Shown here: one piece after another, positions 1-8,954 of the stretch
Layout of the letters: each line of letters begins with the position of its first letter
How positions within the stretch are numbered: the first letter of the stretch is position 1
Source of the DNA: Desmodesmus armatus
Taxonomy: Eukaryota > Chlorophyta > Chlorophyceae > Sphaeropleales > Scenedesmaceae
DNA length: 64,000 nucleotides
Reading direction: 5' to 3'
Assembly (NCBI GenBank): GCA_007449985.2
Contig: VIIQ02000896.1
Coordinates: 1 to 64,000 of the forward strand
Notes under the pieces: model-generated
The model's input: the letters and a program-made list of their open reading frames with translations, nothing else
What the model was told of the DNA's origin: nothing
Databases searched by the model: none
Position numbers and translations under genes: made by a program

Positions 1-391
1 GTGTGACGTGCTGACAGGTCCTCTTAAAGCATTCATAAGTCATTCATTTTGCTTTCGAGAGCTGCACGCAAGCCTCTTGGAAGGTTCGCGCAGACATCAC
101 TAGCATCTGCCAAGTCTGAAGTCAGCTGAGGCGTCTATGGCCCCGCTGCACCAGATAGACTCTCACAATGCACAAAGTGTACACATTTTGGTCACGCACC
201 GCTGCGGATTATGCAGGTCCGCGACACCAGCCTGCCTGGAAACGCTGCAGCAAGATGGGCAACACAAGCGCAGCCCCCAGAGCGAGTGACAAGTGAGTGC
301 GTCAGATACTGCCCAGGTAGCACTGCAGCCTGGCAGCAGCTTGCGGCGTAAGCGGAGAGCTGCCCCACCAACGGCGAAGTCAACCAACCTT
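1..391 (+). mobile_element. Right end of a diverged copy of the 3.5 kb transposon
   Basis: This stretch matches the last ~390 bases of the full units (about 4190-4570 and 7711-8092) but carries several small indels and substitutions, so it is older than the near-identical copies that follow. The match stops at about 391, just after the motif caaccaacctt, which therefore marks one end of the unit. No coding part of this copy lies in the window. Confidence 0.85.
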
Positions 392-973
392 CGCTTTGGC
401 AGCAAGTAGTCAGACCGTCACTGGGACCACAGGCTTGAAATGCAGGGACAGATGGGAGGGGTCTCACACAGCTGGCTAGGGCTAACAAGTACCTACCAGA
501 TCGTACAGGCAGCTGCAGTGCTTGCCTTGAGTGTCTGCACAGCAGCTGCATGTGAAAAATGGGGTCTGTCAGCTGAAAATGGCCAGGAGGGGACCAGCAG
601 CTGCTGCCTCAACAACATGCTGTAACAGCAGCTGCATGGCTTGTGCACCCACCCACGCACCAGCAGGGAGCTGACTCTCAAGCAGCTTTTTGAACGCCAA
701 CAGCAGCAGCGAGGCCAGGCTGTCTCAGTCTCCAACAAACTGTCTCACAACAAGGCAACAGCAGCAGCTCACAACCCAGCGCTGATCAGGCAACACACAG
801 GCACATATGCCCCTGGGATTCAAATCTTGATTGCTCTATCCAGCTGTAAGCTGCTCTGGAGCTTTGAACGCAAACCTCACTTTCTCATTCAACGGCCATA
901 ATGTCGTCCGAACTGCCATGGGGCAAAAGGGCCCAGTTGCGCCCTAGCAGGGCCCCATAGGGATTCTTTGTTA
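392..973. other. Non-element DNA between two transposon copies
   Basis: About 580 bases interrupt the array between the diverged copy and the first full unit. I see no gene or splice-flanked exon here, only CAG-rich sequence and short ORFs on both strands. It is absent from the later unit-to-unit junctions, so it is probably host sequence. Confidence 0.6.
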
Positions 974-1049
974 CGGAAAAGCATTTCTCTGCACTTGTCG
1001 ACCCAAGACAGCAGCGGTGACCTTCCACCTGGCTTACTTCTGCCGAACT
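974..1049. repeat. 76-bp direct repeat, left copy, flanking the inner array
   Basis: The same 76 bases (cggaaaagcatttctctgca to tacttctgccgaact) occur at 8879-8954, directly after the truncated third unit. Here they end exactly where the first full unit begins. The pair brackets 1050-8878, far too long to be the TA target duplication normal for Tc1/mariner elements. Confidence 0.85.
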
Positions 1050-1244
1050 GAAGGTCTCACATGTGTGACCACCCCCTGATTAAACCCCATTTGAACCCTA
1101 GCCCCAGCCCATTGGGCACTGCTGCTTCAGTGCTTTCAAATGCACCCTGTTGCTGTTTTCAACCACGCGCAGGGCACCAGCTAAGGAGGAGCCTGTGCAC
1201 AGCGGTCACAACCGCCACACCCGGCCACCAGGAAGTCATGCGTC

Positions 1245-3374
1245 GTGGCTTGCGCCCAGGCTCTCGTCGACGGCAAGGTCGATTATGGCCTTGCCGGCAG
1301 ACTATATAAGAAGGTGCGCAAGCAGCTTGGTGGTGACAAGCTGGCAGAGGATCCCAAGCCTGTATTGAAGGGCAGATGGGACCACTTTGTGGAGTACGGT
1401 GACGTCGAGGACAACCTCCGCACAGGCCGCCCTGTCCTTATCAGCAGAGAAGATGCCCTAACAGCTAGTACAGCCATCAAGGCAGGAAGGCTGCACACAA
1501 AGACCCGCAAAGGACACACCATCACCCTGATATCCTACTTCACCACAGTGCGGCAGGCGACGGTGGAGTCTGATGCTGTCAAGGGTGTCATGCAGAAATA
1601 CAACTGCACCCCCCACCAGCTGTACAACGCCATGATGAGGGAGGATCCCAACCTCGGGCGGCGCAGTTTTGCGTTGAAGTACCGGCTGACAGAAAAGGAG
1701 AAAGCTGCCCGGAAAAGCTTCTGCAAGCAGCTGCTGGCAGAGTGGAACGTCGCACAGGCGTTGCTGAATGCAATCCTAGCTAGGATTGTGCAGTGCGACG
1801 AGGGCCGCTGGACATACAACACCTACACCCATGCGCATGTCAGGGCATATGTGGACCTGCAGCACCTCCCCCTGCACGACTACGTGTCGCTGCCAACGAT
1901 CAAGGGGGACAAGCAGCAGACAGTTCACTTCTTCATATGCGTGTCAGCACACCCCAGCTTCAGCGACAAGAACGGCTTGGTGTACTATGAACTCACCACA
2001 GGCACCACCCACATCCTCCGCTGGTTCAACAAGCTTGGGCAAGAAGGCAAAGAGCCCTTTGTCTACCAGGTGAGCACAGTTACAAATTGACCAGCTGGTT
2101 TCCAAAGGCATCAGCAGCAGTTGCTGCTGCTGCTCCCACCCCAGCACACAGCTTCTCAATGTGAGGCTTGCCAGAAAGCTCGTAGCTGGCAGTAAAAACA
2201 ACACCCTTATGCTGCGATGCATATTCAACAGCTGCCATAACAATATCTGGTGCCGCGAGGTCTGCATGATGCGCGCGTACGAGCGCCAGGCGGCGCTCGC
2301 AGCATACCTTGTTGCACTTGAAATCACGCTCAAATGCCTTATTCTTGCAACCATCCCTGAAGTGATAAGAATCGTCAACTTGTAGATACACGTCGCGCTT
2401 CCAGTTGTAGAAATCAATGCGACCATGGCAATCGGTCAAGTGCACCTGCCAACACCACTCCTGTGACTGCTGCTGCTGCGCAACTAGCTGCATGAACTTC
2501 CACTCTGCAGGGGGGATAACAGGACGGCCAGCAGCCTCCCATGCCCCACTTTCATAAGTGCAGAAGCAGCACATGAGTGCGACAGGCTTGCGCACAGCGT
2601 CAGGGGTGCACAACTTGAAGTGTTGCACCTTGTCCCGACACTCCGTAGTGCACCACATGAACTGCTGCTTCTTCTCTGACTTGAGCAACTTATACTCATT
2701 GCCAGCACGGTCCACCCACGTCACTGCTCTGTTGTGTGGCTTCTTCACCCTGATCCCCCCCAGTTGATGTGCTGCCAAGGCCTTCCTCATCAATGCCTCC
2801 CTCCCTTTGCTGTTGCCATGCTGTTGCTCCGCCATGCCGTGACCTGCAGAGGAAGGATGGAGCAGACGCAGCAAGCACTGTTACTGATGAGGTAGCTGAC
2901 AACCTGTACAAGATGGTGGAGAAGTTTAGGAATGTGACTGGTGAGGACCCCATCATCATGATGGACAACGTCCGCATACAGGCCAACATCCCGGATAAGA
3001 TCATCGAGTCCCGCTACGGCACCATCACCCTGCCTGAAGGCTGCCGCCTTCGCTTCCCCCCCCACAGCTCAGACATTGATCAGCTGGTGGAGCACTCCAT
3101 TGGTGCAGTCAAGGGAGCAGCAACAGACAAGGTGTTTGATGAATGCTGCCATGGGGTTGTGTTCTCGGGTGAGTCCCTGCGGCGCATCTTCAAGGGTGTG
3201 TTTAAGAGGTTTGAGAAGGGGGAGCTGTACCACCGGGGGGTGGAGCGCAACATGCGCAAGCTGCCCACTGTGTTGAGGATTATCGCATCCGGAGAGGATG
3301 AGTGGTTCACAGATCCAGATGGCAAGCAGCACCATGGCAGCAACGGCGACTGGCCGAATGCAGGCGACCGCTAA
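1245..3374 (+). CDS. DDE transposase, Tc1/mariner (IS630) superfamily, copy 1
   Basis: Two exons, 1245-2069 and 2850-3374, join in phase across a 780-base intron (CAG|GTGAGC ... CCTGCAG|AGG). The N-terminal part has the GRPVLIS motif seen between the paired helix-turn-helix domains of this superfamily. A first catalytic Asp is likely in VQCDEGRW, the second in IIMMDNVRIQ, and PPHSSDIDQLVEHSIGAVK resembles the PPYSPDLNPIE block with the third acidic residue. 41 residues separate the second Asp and the Glu. The true start is unclear: 1245 is a GTG, and no ATG lies between it and the upstream in-frame stop (TAA at 1182). This copy lacks one C near 1222 that copies 2 and 3 have. Role by family: cut-and-paste transposition in the nucleus. 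Confidence 0.72.
2070..2849 (+). other. Transposase intron hosting an antisense gene (unit 1)
   Basis: The transposase frame is interrupted by stops here, and the GTGAGC donor and CCTGCAG acceptor restore it exactly. The antisense ORF (ATG at 2835, stop at 2080) lies wholly within the intron, leaving 10 bases to the donor and 14 to the acceptor. Confidence 0.7.
2080..2835 (-). CDS. Putative Vsr/PD-(D/E)XK-like endonuclease nested antisense in the transposase intron, copy 1
   Basis: A single-exon ORF of 251 aa from an ATG. Residues around WCWQVHLTDCHGRIDFYNWK, followed by VYLQVDDSYHF and a later ALVRAHHADL, follow the Vsr/PD-(D/E)XK order: an acidic residue after a hydrophobic strand (RIDFY), an E/QxD strand (LQVDD), a conserved HF, then a strand ending in R. 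Several Cys (MWCTTEC, MCCFC, CNKVCC) could bind metal. The C-terminus is Ala-rich. Family placement is inferred from pattern only. If correct, it could be a nicking or repair nuclease carried by the element. The copy in unit 2 is identical in translation. Its position gives the element two genes on opposite strands that share one locus. Confidence 0.5.
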   Translation of the reverse strand: MAEQQHGNSKGREALMRKALAAHQLGGIRVKKPHNRAVTWVDRAGNEYKLLKSEKKQQFMWCTTECRDKVQHFKLCTPDAVRKPVALMCCFCTYESGAWEAAGRPVIPPAEWKFMQLVAQQQQSQEWCWQVHLTDCHGRIDFYNWKRDVYLQVDDSYHFRDGCKNKAFERDFKCNKVCCERRLALVRAHHADLAAPDIVMAAVEYASQHKGVVFTASYELSGKPHIEKLCAGVGAAAATAADAFGNQLVNL

Positions 3375-4570
3375 GGCGTCAGCGCATGCAGCAGATGCAG
3401 CAGCAGCATGGCAGCAGTTTGCTGTCCAAGCCTGCACATGGCTGCGCATGGGGTGTGTGTTCCCAGGGTATGCCACCTATAGGGTTTAGGGTTCAGCTGC
3501 AGCCACTGCTGTGGTGAGCATCAGTGTCTTCATGATCTGTGGCCAGTGCATCCGCTGAGCTAACAAGATGTAGTGCAGCCTGTGTTTATTCAAAGCACAG
3601 CCCTCAATGTAGTTGTTGCAAGTTTGATCAATGTAGTTATCAGGGTTGTGTGTGAGAGAGGGTGTTGGAAGTGCCACTGGCCCCCACCCAGGTGTACTGT
3701 TGGGCAGGCAGCACACATAGCAGCTGTCCAATCATTGATTCTGTCACATAAACTGGTATGTGTGTTGAGAGTTTGCAGCTTAGATGCCCCATCTTTACCT
3801 CATTGTGCTTGAGACAGGCACTACTGGGAGTTATGTCATGTCAACTGTGCCTGGTATTGCACTGTTAGCAGCTGTGCTTTCACAGCTGTGCAACCAGGCA
3901 TGATCGAGGCCGAATGCTATAATATTGAGTACGAAACGAGTTCATTTGCTGCGCAAGGAAAGCAACCTGGAAGCATCCAAGCCAACTTCACCCCTGTTCA
4001 AAGGCCAATGGTCCGCGCTTACATCAACATCACCCTCTGTAGCAACGTCAGTTTGTAGTAAATCAAGCATTCAACGAACAGCAGGCGTCTGGAGAGCAGC
4101 CGGTGCCCACAGCAGGAACAGCAAGCAATCTGCAGAGACTGCCAGCTTTCCAGGTGTGGCGGGCTTGTCGCGATAAGGCCAGTGCCAGTGTGACGTGCTT
4201 GACAGGTCCTCTTAAAGCATTCATAAGTCATTCATTTTGCTTTCGAGAGCTGCACGCAAGCCCTTTGGAAGTTTCGCGCCAGACATCACTAGCATCTGCT
4301 CAAGTCTGAAGTCAGCTGAGGCGTCTATGGCCCCGCTGCACCAGATAGACTCTCACAATGCACAAAAACACACATTTTGGTACACGCACCGCTGCGGATT
4401 ATGCAGGTCCGCGACACCAGCCTGCCTGGAACGCTGCAGCAAGATGGGCAAAAACAAGCGCAGCAGAGCGAGTGACAAGTGAGTGCGATCAGATCTGCCC
4501 AGGTAGCACTGCAGCCTGGCACAGCTTGCGGGCGAGCAGCTGCACCAACGGCGAAAGTCAACCAACCTTT
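3375..4570. other. Noncoding right part of transposon unit 1
   Basis: About 1.2 kb follow the transposase stop. ORFs here are short, overlap on both strands and show no family motif. The sequence begins with CAG-rich triplets. It is kept in unit 2 and, in diverged form, at 1-391. Confidence 0.6.
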
Positions 4571-4766
4571 GAAGGTCTCACATGTGTGACCACCCCCTGA
4601 TTAAACCCCATTTGAACCCTAGCCCCAGCCCATTGGGCACTGCTGCTTCAGTGCTTTCAAATGCACCCTGTTGCTGTTTTCAACCACGCGCAGGGCACCA
4701 GCTAAGGAGGAGCCTGTGCACAGCGGTCACAACCGCCACACCCCGGCCACCAGGAAGTCATGCGTC

Positions 4767-6896
4767 GTGGCTTGCGCCCAGGCTCTCGTCGACGGCAAGG
4801 TCGATTATGGCCTTGCCGGCAGACTATATAAGAAGGTGCGCAAGCAGCTTGGTGGTGACAAGCTGGCAGAGGATCCCAAGCCTGTATTGAAGGGCAGATG
4901 GGACCACTTTGTGGAGTACGGTGACGTCGAGGACAACCTCCGCACAGGCCGCCCTGTCCTTATCAGCAGAGAAGATGCCCTAACAGCTAGTACAGCCATC
5001 AAGGCAGGAAGGCTGCACACAAAGACCCGCAAAGGACACACCATCACCCTGATATCCTACTTCACCACAGTGCGGCAGGCGACGGTGGAGTCTGATGCTG
5101 TCAAGGGTGTCATGCAGAAATACAACTGCACCCCCCACCAGCTGTACAACGCCATGATGAGGGAGGATCCCAACCTCGGGCGGCGCAGTTTTGCGTTGAA
5201 GTACCGGCTGACAGAAAAGGAGAAAGCTGCCCGGAAAAGCTTCTGCAAGCAGCTGCTGGCAGAGTGGAACGTCGCACAGGCGTTGCTGAATGCAATCCTA
5301 GCTAGGATTGTGCAGTGCGACGAGGGCCGCTGGACATACAACACCTACACCCATGCGCATGTCAGGGCATATGTGGACCTGCAGCACCTCCCCCTGCACG
5401 ACTACGTGTCGCTGCCAACGATCAAGGGGGACAAGCAGCAGACAGTTCACTTCTTCATATGCGTGTCAGCACACCCCAGCTTCAGCGACAAGAACGGCTT
5501 GGTGTACTATGAACTCACCACAGGCACCACCCACATCCTCCGCTGGTTCAACAAGCTTGGGCAAGAAGGCAAAGAGCCCTTTGTCTACCAGGTGAGCACA
5601 GTTACAAATTGACCAGCTGGTTTCCAAAGGCATCAGCAGCAGTTGCTGCTGCTGCTCCCACCCCAGCACACAGCTTCTCAATGTGAGGCTTGCCAGAAAG
5701 CTCGTAGCTGGCAGTAAAAACAACACCCTTATGCTGCGATGCATATTCAACAGCTGCCATAACAATATCTGGTGCCGCGAGGTCTGCATGATGCGCGCGT
5801 ACGAGCGCCAGGCGGCGCTCGCAGCATACCTTGTTGCACTTGAAATCACGCTCAAATGCCTTATTCTTGCAACCATCCCTGAAGTGATAAGAATCGTCAA
5901 CTTGTAGATACACGTCGCGCTTCCAGTTGTAGAAATCAATGCGACCATGGCAATCGGTCAAGTGCACCTGCCAACACCACTCCTGTGACTGCTGCTGCTG
6001 CGCAACTAGCTGCATGAACTTCCACTCTGCAGGGGGGATAACAGGACGGCCAGCAGCCTCCCATGCCCCACTTTCATAAGTGCAGAAGCAGCACATGAGT
6101 GCGACAGGCTTGCGCACAGCGTCAGGGGTGCACAACTTGAAGTGTTGCACCTTGTCCCGACACTCCGTAGTGCACCACATGAACTGCTGCTTCTTCTCTG
6201 ACTTGAGCAACTTATACTCATTGCCAGCACGGTCCACCCACGTCACTGCTCTGTTGTGTGGCTTCTTCACCCTGATCCCCCCCAGTTGATGTGCTGCCAA
6301 GGCCTTCCTCATCAATGCCTCCCTCCCTTTGCTGTTGCCATGCTGTTGCTCCGCCATGCCGTGACCTGCAGAGGAAGGATGGAGCAGACGCAGCAAGCAC
6401 TGTTACTGATGAGGTAGCTGACAACCTGTACAAGATGGTGGAGAAGTTTAGGAATGTGACTGGTGAGGACCCCATCATCATGATGGACAACGTCCGCATA
6501 CAGGCCAACATCCCGGATAAGATCATCGAGTCCCGCTACGGCACCATCACCCTGCCTGAAGGCTGCCGCCTTCGCTTCCCCCCCCACAGCTCAGACATTG
6601 ATCAGCTGGTGGAGCACTCCATTGGTGCAGTCAAGGGAGCAGCAACAGACAAGGTGTTTGATGAATGCTGCCATGGGGTTGTGTTCTCGGGTGAGTCCCT
6701 GCGGCGCATCTTCAAGGGTGTGTTTAAGAGGTTTGAGAAGGGGGAGCTGTACCACCGGGGGGTGGAGCGCAACATGCGCAAGCTGCCCACTGTGTTGAGG
6801 ATTATCGCATCCGGAGAGGATGAGTGGTTCACAGATCCAGATGGCAAGCAGCACCATGGCAGCAACGGCGACTGGCCGAATGCAGGCGACCGCTAA
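4767..6896 (+). CDS. DDE transposase, Tc1/mariner superfamily, copy 2
   Basis: Exons are 4767-5591 and 6372-6896, with the same intron and translation as copy 1. The extra C near 4743 opens the frame upstream to about 4623, adding residues read from a TTG at 4671, but still without an in-frame ATG. A short upstream exon or non-ATG start is therefore possible. Catalytic motifs (VQCDEGRW, IIMMDNVRIQ, PPHSSDIDQLVEH) are intact, so this copy could be active. Confidence 0.72.
5602..6357 (-). CDS. Putative Vsr/PD-(D/E)XK-like endonuclease, copy 2
   Basis: This 251-aa ORF is identical in translation to the copy at 2080-2835 and nested in the same way inside the transposase intron (5592-6371). See that entry for motifs. 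Its identity with copy 1 shows recent amplification, not independent selection. Confidence 0.5.
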   Translation of the reverse strand: MAEQQHGNSKGREALMRKALAAHQLGGIRVKKPHNRAVTWVDRAGNEYKLLKSEKKQQFMWCTTECRDKVQHFKLCTPDAVRKPVALMCCFCTYESGAWEAAGRPVIPPAEWKFMQLVAQQQQSQEWCWQVHLTDCHGRIDFYNWKRDVYLQVDDSYHFRDGCKNKAFERDFKCNKVCCERRLALVRAHHADLAAPDIVMAAVEYASQHKGVVFTASYELSGKPHIEKLCAGVGAAAATAADAFGNQLVNL

Positions 6897-8092
6897 GGCG
6901 TCAGCGCATGCAGCAGATGCAGCAGCAGCATGGCAGCAGTTTGCTGTCCAAGCCTGCACATGGCTGCGCATGGGGTGTGTGTTCCCAGGGTATGCCACCT
7001 ATAGGGTTTAGGGTTCAGCTGCAGCCACTGCTGTGGTGAGCATCAGTGTCTTCATGATCTGTGGCCAGTGCATCCGCTGAGCTAACAAGATGTAGTGCAG
7101 CCTGTGTTTATTCAAAGCACAGCCCTCAATGTAGTTGTTGCAAGTTTGATCAATGTAGTTATCAGGGTTGTGTGTGAGAGAGGGTGTTGGAAGTGCCACT
7201 GGCCCCCACCCAGGTGTACTGTTGGGCAGGCAGCACACATAGCAGCTGTCCAATCATTGATTCTGTCACATAAACTGGTATGTGTGTTGAGAGTTTGCAG
7301 CTTAGATGCCCCATCTTTACCTCATTGTGCTTGAGACAGGCACTACTGGGAGTTATGTCATGTCAACTGTGCCTGGTATTGCACTGTTAGCAGCTGTGCT
7401 TTCACAGCTGTGCAACCAGGCATGATCGAGGCCGAATGCTATAATATTGAGTACGAAACGAGTTCATTTGCTGCGCAAGGAAAGCAACCTGGAAGCATCC
7501 AAGCCAACTTCACCCCTGTTCAAAGGCCAATGGTCCGCGCTTACATCAACATCACCCTCTGTAGCAACGTCAGTTTGTAGTAAATCAAGCATTCAACGAA
7601 CAGCAGGCGTCTGGAGAGCAGCCGGTGCCCACAGCAGGAACAGCAAGCAATCTGCAGAGACTGCCAGCTTTCCAGGTGTGGCGGGCTTGTCGCGATAAGG
7701 CCAGTGCCAGTGTGACGTGCTTGACAGGTCCTCTTAAAGCATTCATAAGTCATTCATTTTGCTTTCGAGAGCTGCACGCAAGCCCTTTGGAAGTTTCGCG
7801 CCAGACATCACTAGCATCTGCTCAAGTCTGAAGTCAGCTGAGGCGTCTATGGCCCCGCTGCACCAGATAGACTCTCACAATGCACAAAAACACACATTTT
7901 GGTACACGCACCGCTGCGGATTATGCAGGTCCGCGACACCAGCCTGCCTGGAACGCTGCAGCAAGATGGGCAAAAACAAGCGCAGCAGAGCGAGTGACAA
8001 GTGAGTGCGATCAGATCTGCCCAGGTAGCACTGCAGCCTGGCACAGCTTGCGGGCGAGCAGCTGCACCAACGGCGAAAGTCAACCAACCTTT

Positions 8093-8874
8093 GAAGGTCT
8101 CACATGTGTGACCACCCCCCTGATTAAACCCCATTTGAACCCTAGCCCCAGCCCATTGGGCACTGCTGCTTCAGTGCTTTCAAATGCACCCTGTTGCTGT
8201 TTTCAACCACGCGCAGGGCACCAGCTAAGGAGGAGCCTGTGCACAGCGGTCACAACCGCCACACCCCGGCCACCAGGAAGTCATGCGTCGTGGCTTGCGC
8301 CCAGGCTCTCGTCGACGGCAAGGTCGATTATGGCCTTGCCGGCAGACTATATAAGAAGGTGCGCAAGCAGCTTGGTGGTGACAAGCTGGCAGAGGATCCC
8401 AAGCCTGTATTGAAGGGCAGATGGGACCACTTTGTGGAGTACGGTGACGTCGAGGACAACCTCCGCACAGGCCGCCCTGTCCTTATCAGCAGAGAAGATG
8501 CCCTAACAGCTAGTACAGCCATCAAGGCAGGAAGGCTGCACACAAAGACCCGCAAAGGACACACCATCACCCTGATATCCTACTTCACCACAGTGCGGCA
8601 GGCGACGGTGGAGTCTGATGCTGTCAAGGGTGTCATGCAGAAATACAACTGCACCCCCCACCAGCTGTACAACGCCATGATGAGGGAGGATCCCAACCTC
8701 GGGCGGCGCAGTTTTGCGTTGAAGTACCGGCTGACAGAAAAGGAGAAAGCTGCCCGGAAAAGCTTCTGCAAGCAGCTGCTGGCAGAGTGGAACGTCGCAC
8801 AGGCGTTGCTGAATGCAATCCTAGCTAGGATTGTGCAGTGCGACGAGGGCCGCTGGACATACAACACCTACACC
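8093..8874 (+). mobile_element. Truncated transposon unit 3
   Basis: It starts exactly at the unit junction and is identical to unit 2 apart from one extra C in a C-run near 8118. It breaks off inside transposase exon 1 after cacctacacc. A few filler bases and the 76-bp repeat follow. The intron, nested gene and exon 2 are missing. Confidence 0.85.
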
Positions 8875-8925
8875 TGCCCGGAAAAGCATTTCTCTGCACT
8901 TGTCGACCCAAGACAGCAGCGGTGA
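8194..8925 (+). pseudogene. Truncated transposase, copy 3
   Basis: The frame is intact through the first catalytic Asp motif (VQCDEGRW) and then runs into flanking DNA, ending in the chimeric tail CPEKHFSALVDPRQQR. The second and third catalytic residues are absent, so it cannot be a working DDE enzyme. It could only act, if expressed, as a DNA-binding fragment. Confidence 0.8.
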
Positions 8926-8954
8926 CCTTCCACCTGGCTTACTTCTGCCGAACT
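8879..8954. repeat. 76-bp direct repeat, right copy
   Basis: It is identical to 974-1049. Here it follows the broken end of unit 3 and runs on into unique sequence (ggatcattctcc). Confidence 0.85.

Larger units (their letters stand above)
1050..4570 (+). mobile_element. Tc1/mariner-like DNA transposon, full unit 1
   Basis: The unit of about 3521 bases repeats immediately downstream. Layout: a ~195-base leader, a two-exon DDE transposase (+), an antisense nuclease-like ORF inside the transposase intron (-), and a ~1.2 kb noncoding right part rich in CAG triplets. No long terminal inverted repeats are visible; only AAGGT at the left end matches the inverted right end (ACCTT). The boundaries are set by comparison of the copies, not by a target-site duplication. 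Confidence 0.8.
4571..8092 (+). mobile_element. Tc1/mariner-like DNA transposon, full unit 2
   Basis: It is directly joined to unit 1 with no spacer and nearly identical to it. One extra C near 4743 makes the unit 3522 bases long. At the junction the sequence reads caacctttgaaggtctcac, in which acctt/aaggt is an inverted pair. Confidence 0.85.

Noticed and set aside
1245..1247. GTG and TTG as real start codons for the predicted proteins
   Set aside because: Nuclear genes start at ATG. Where a frame opened only with GTG or TTG I moved to an internal ATG, looked for an upstream exon, or marked the start as unknown.
1303..1310. TATATAAG as a transposon promoter
   Set aside because: It lies inside the transposase coding sequence (GRLYKKVRK), downstream of the apparent start.
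3478..3492. Telomere-like TTTAGGG
   Set aside because: Only a single partial match (tatagggtttagggttc) occurs per transposon unit, with no array.
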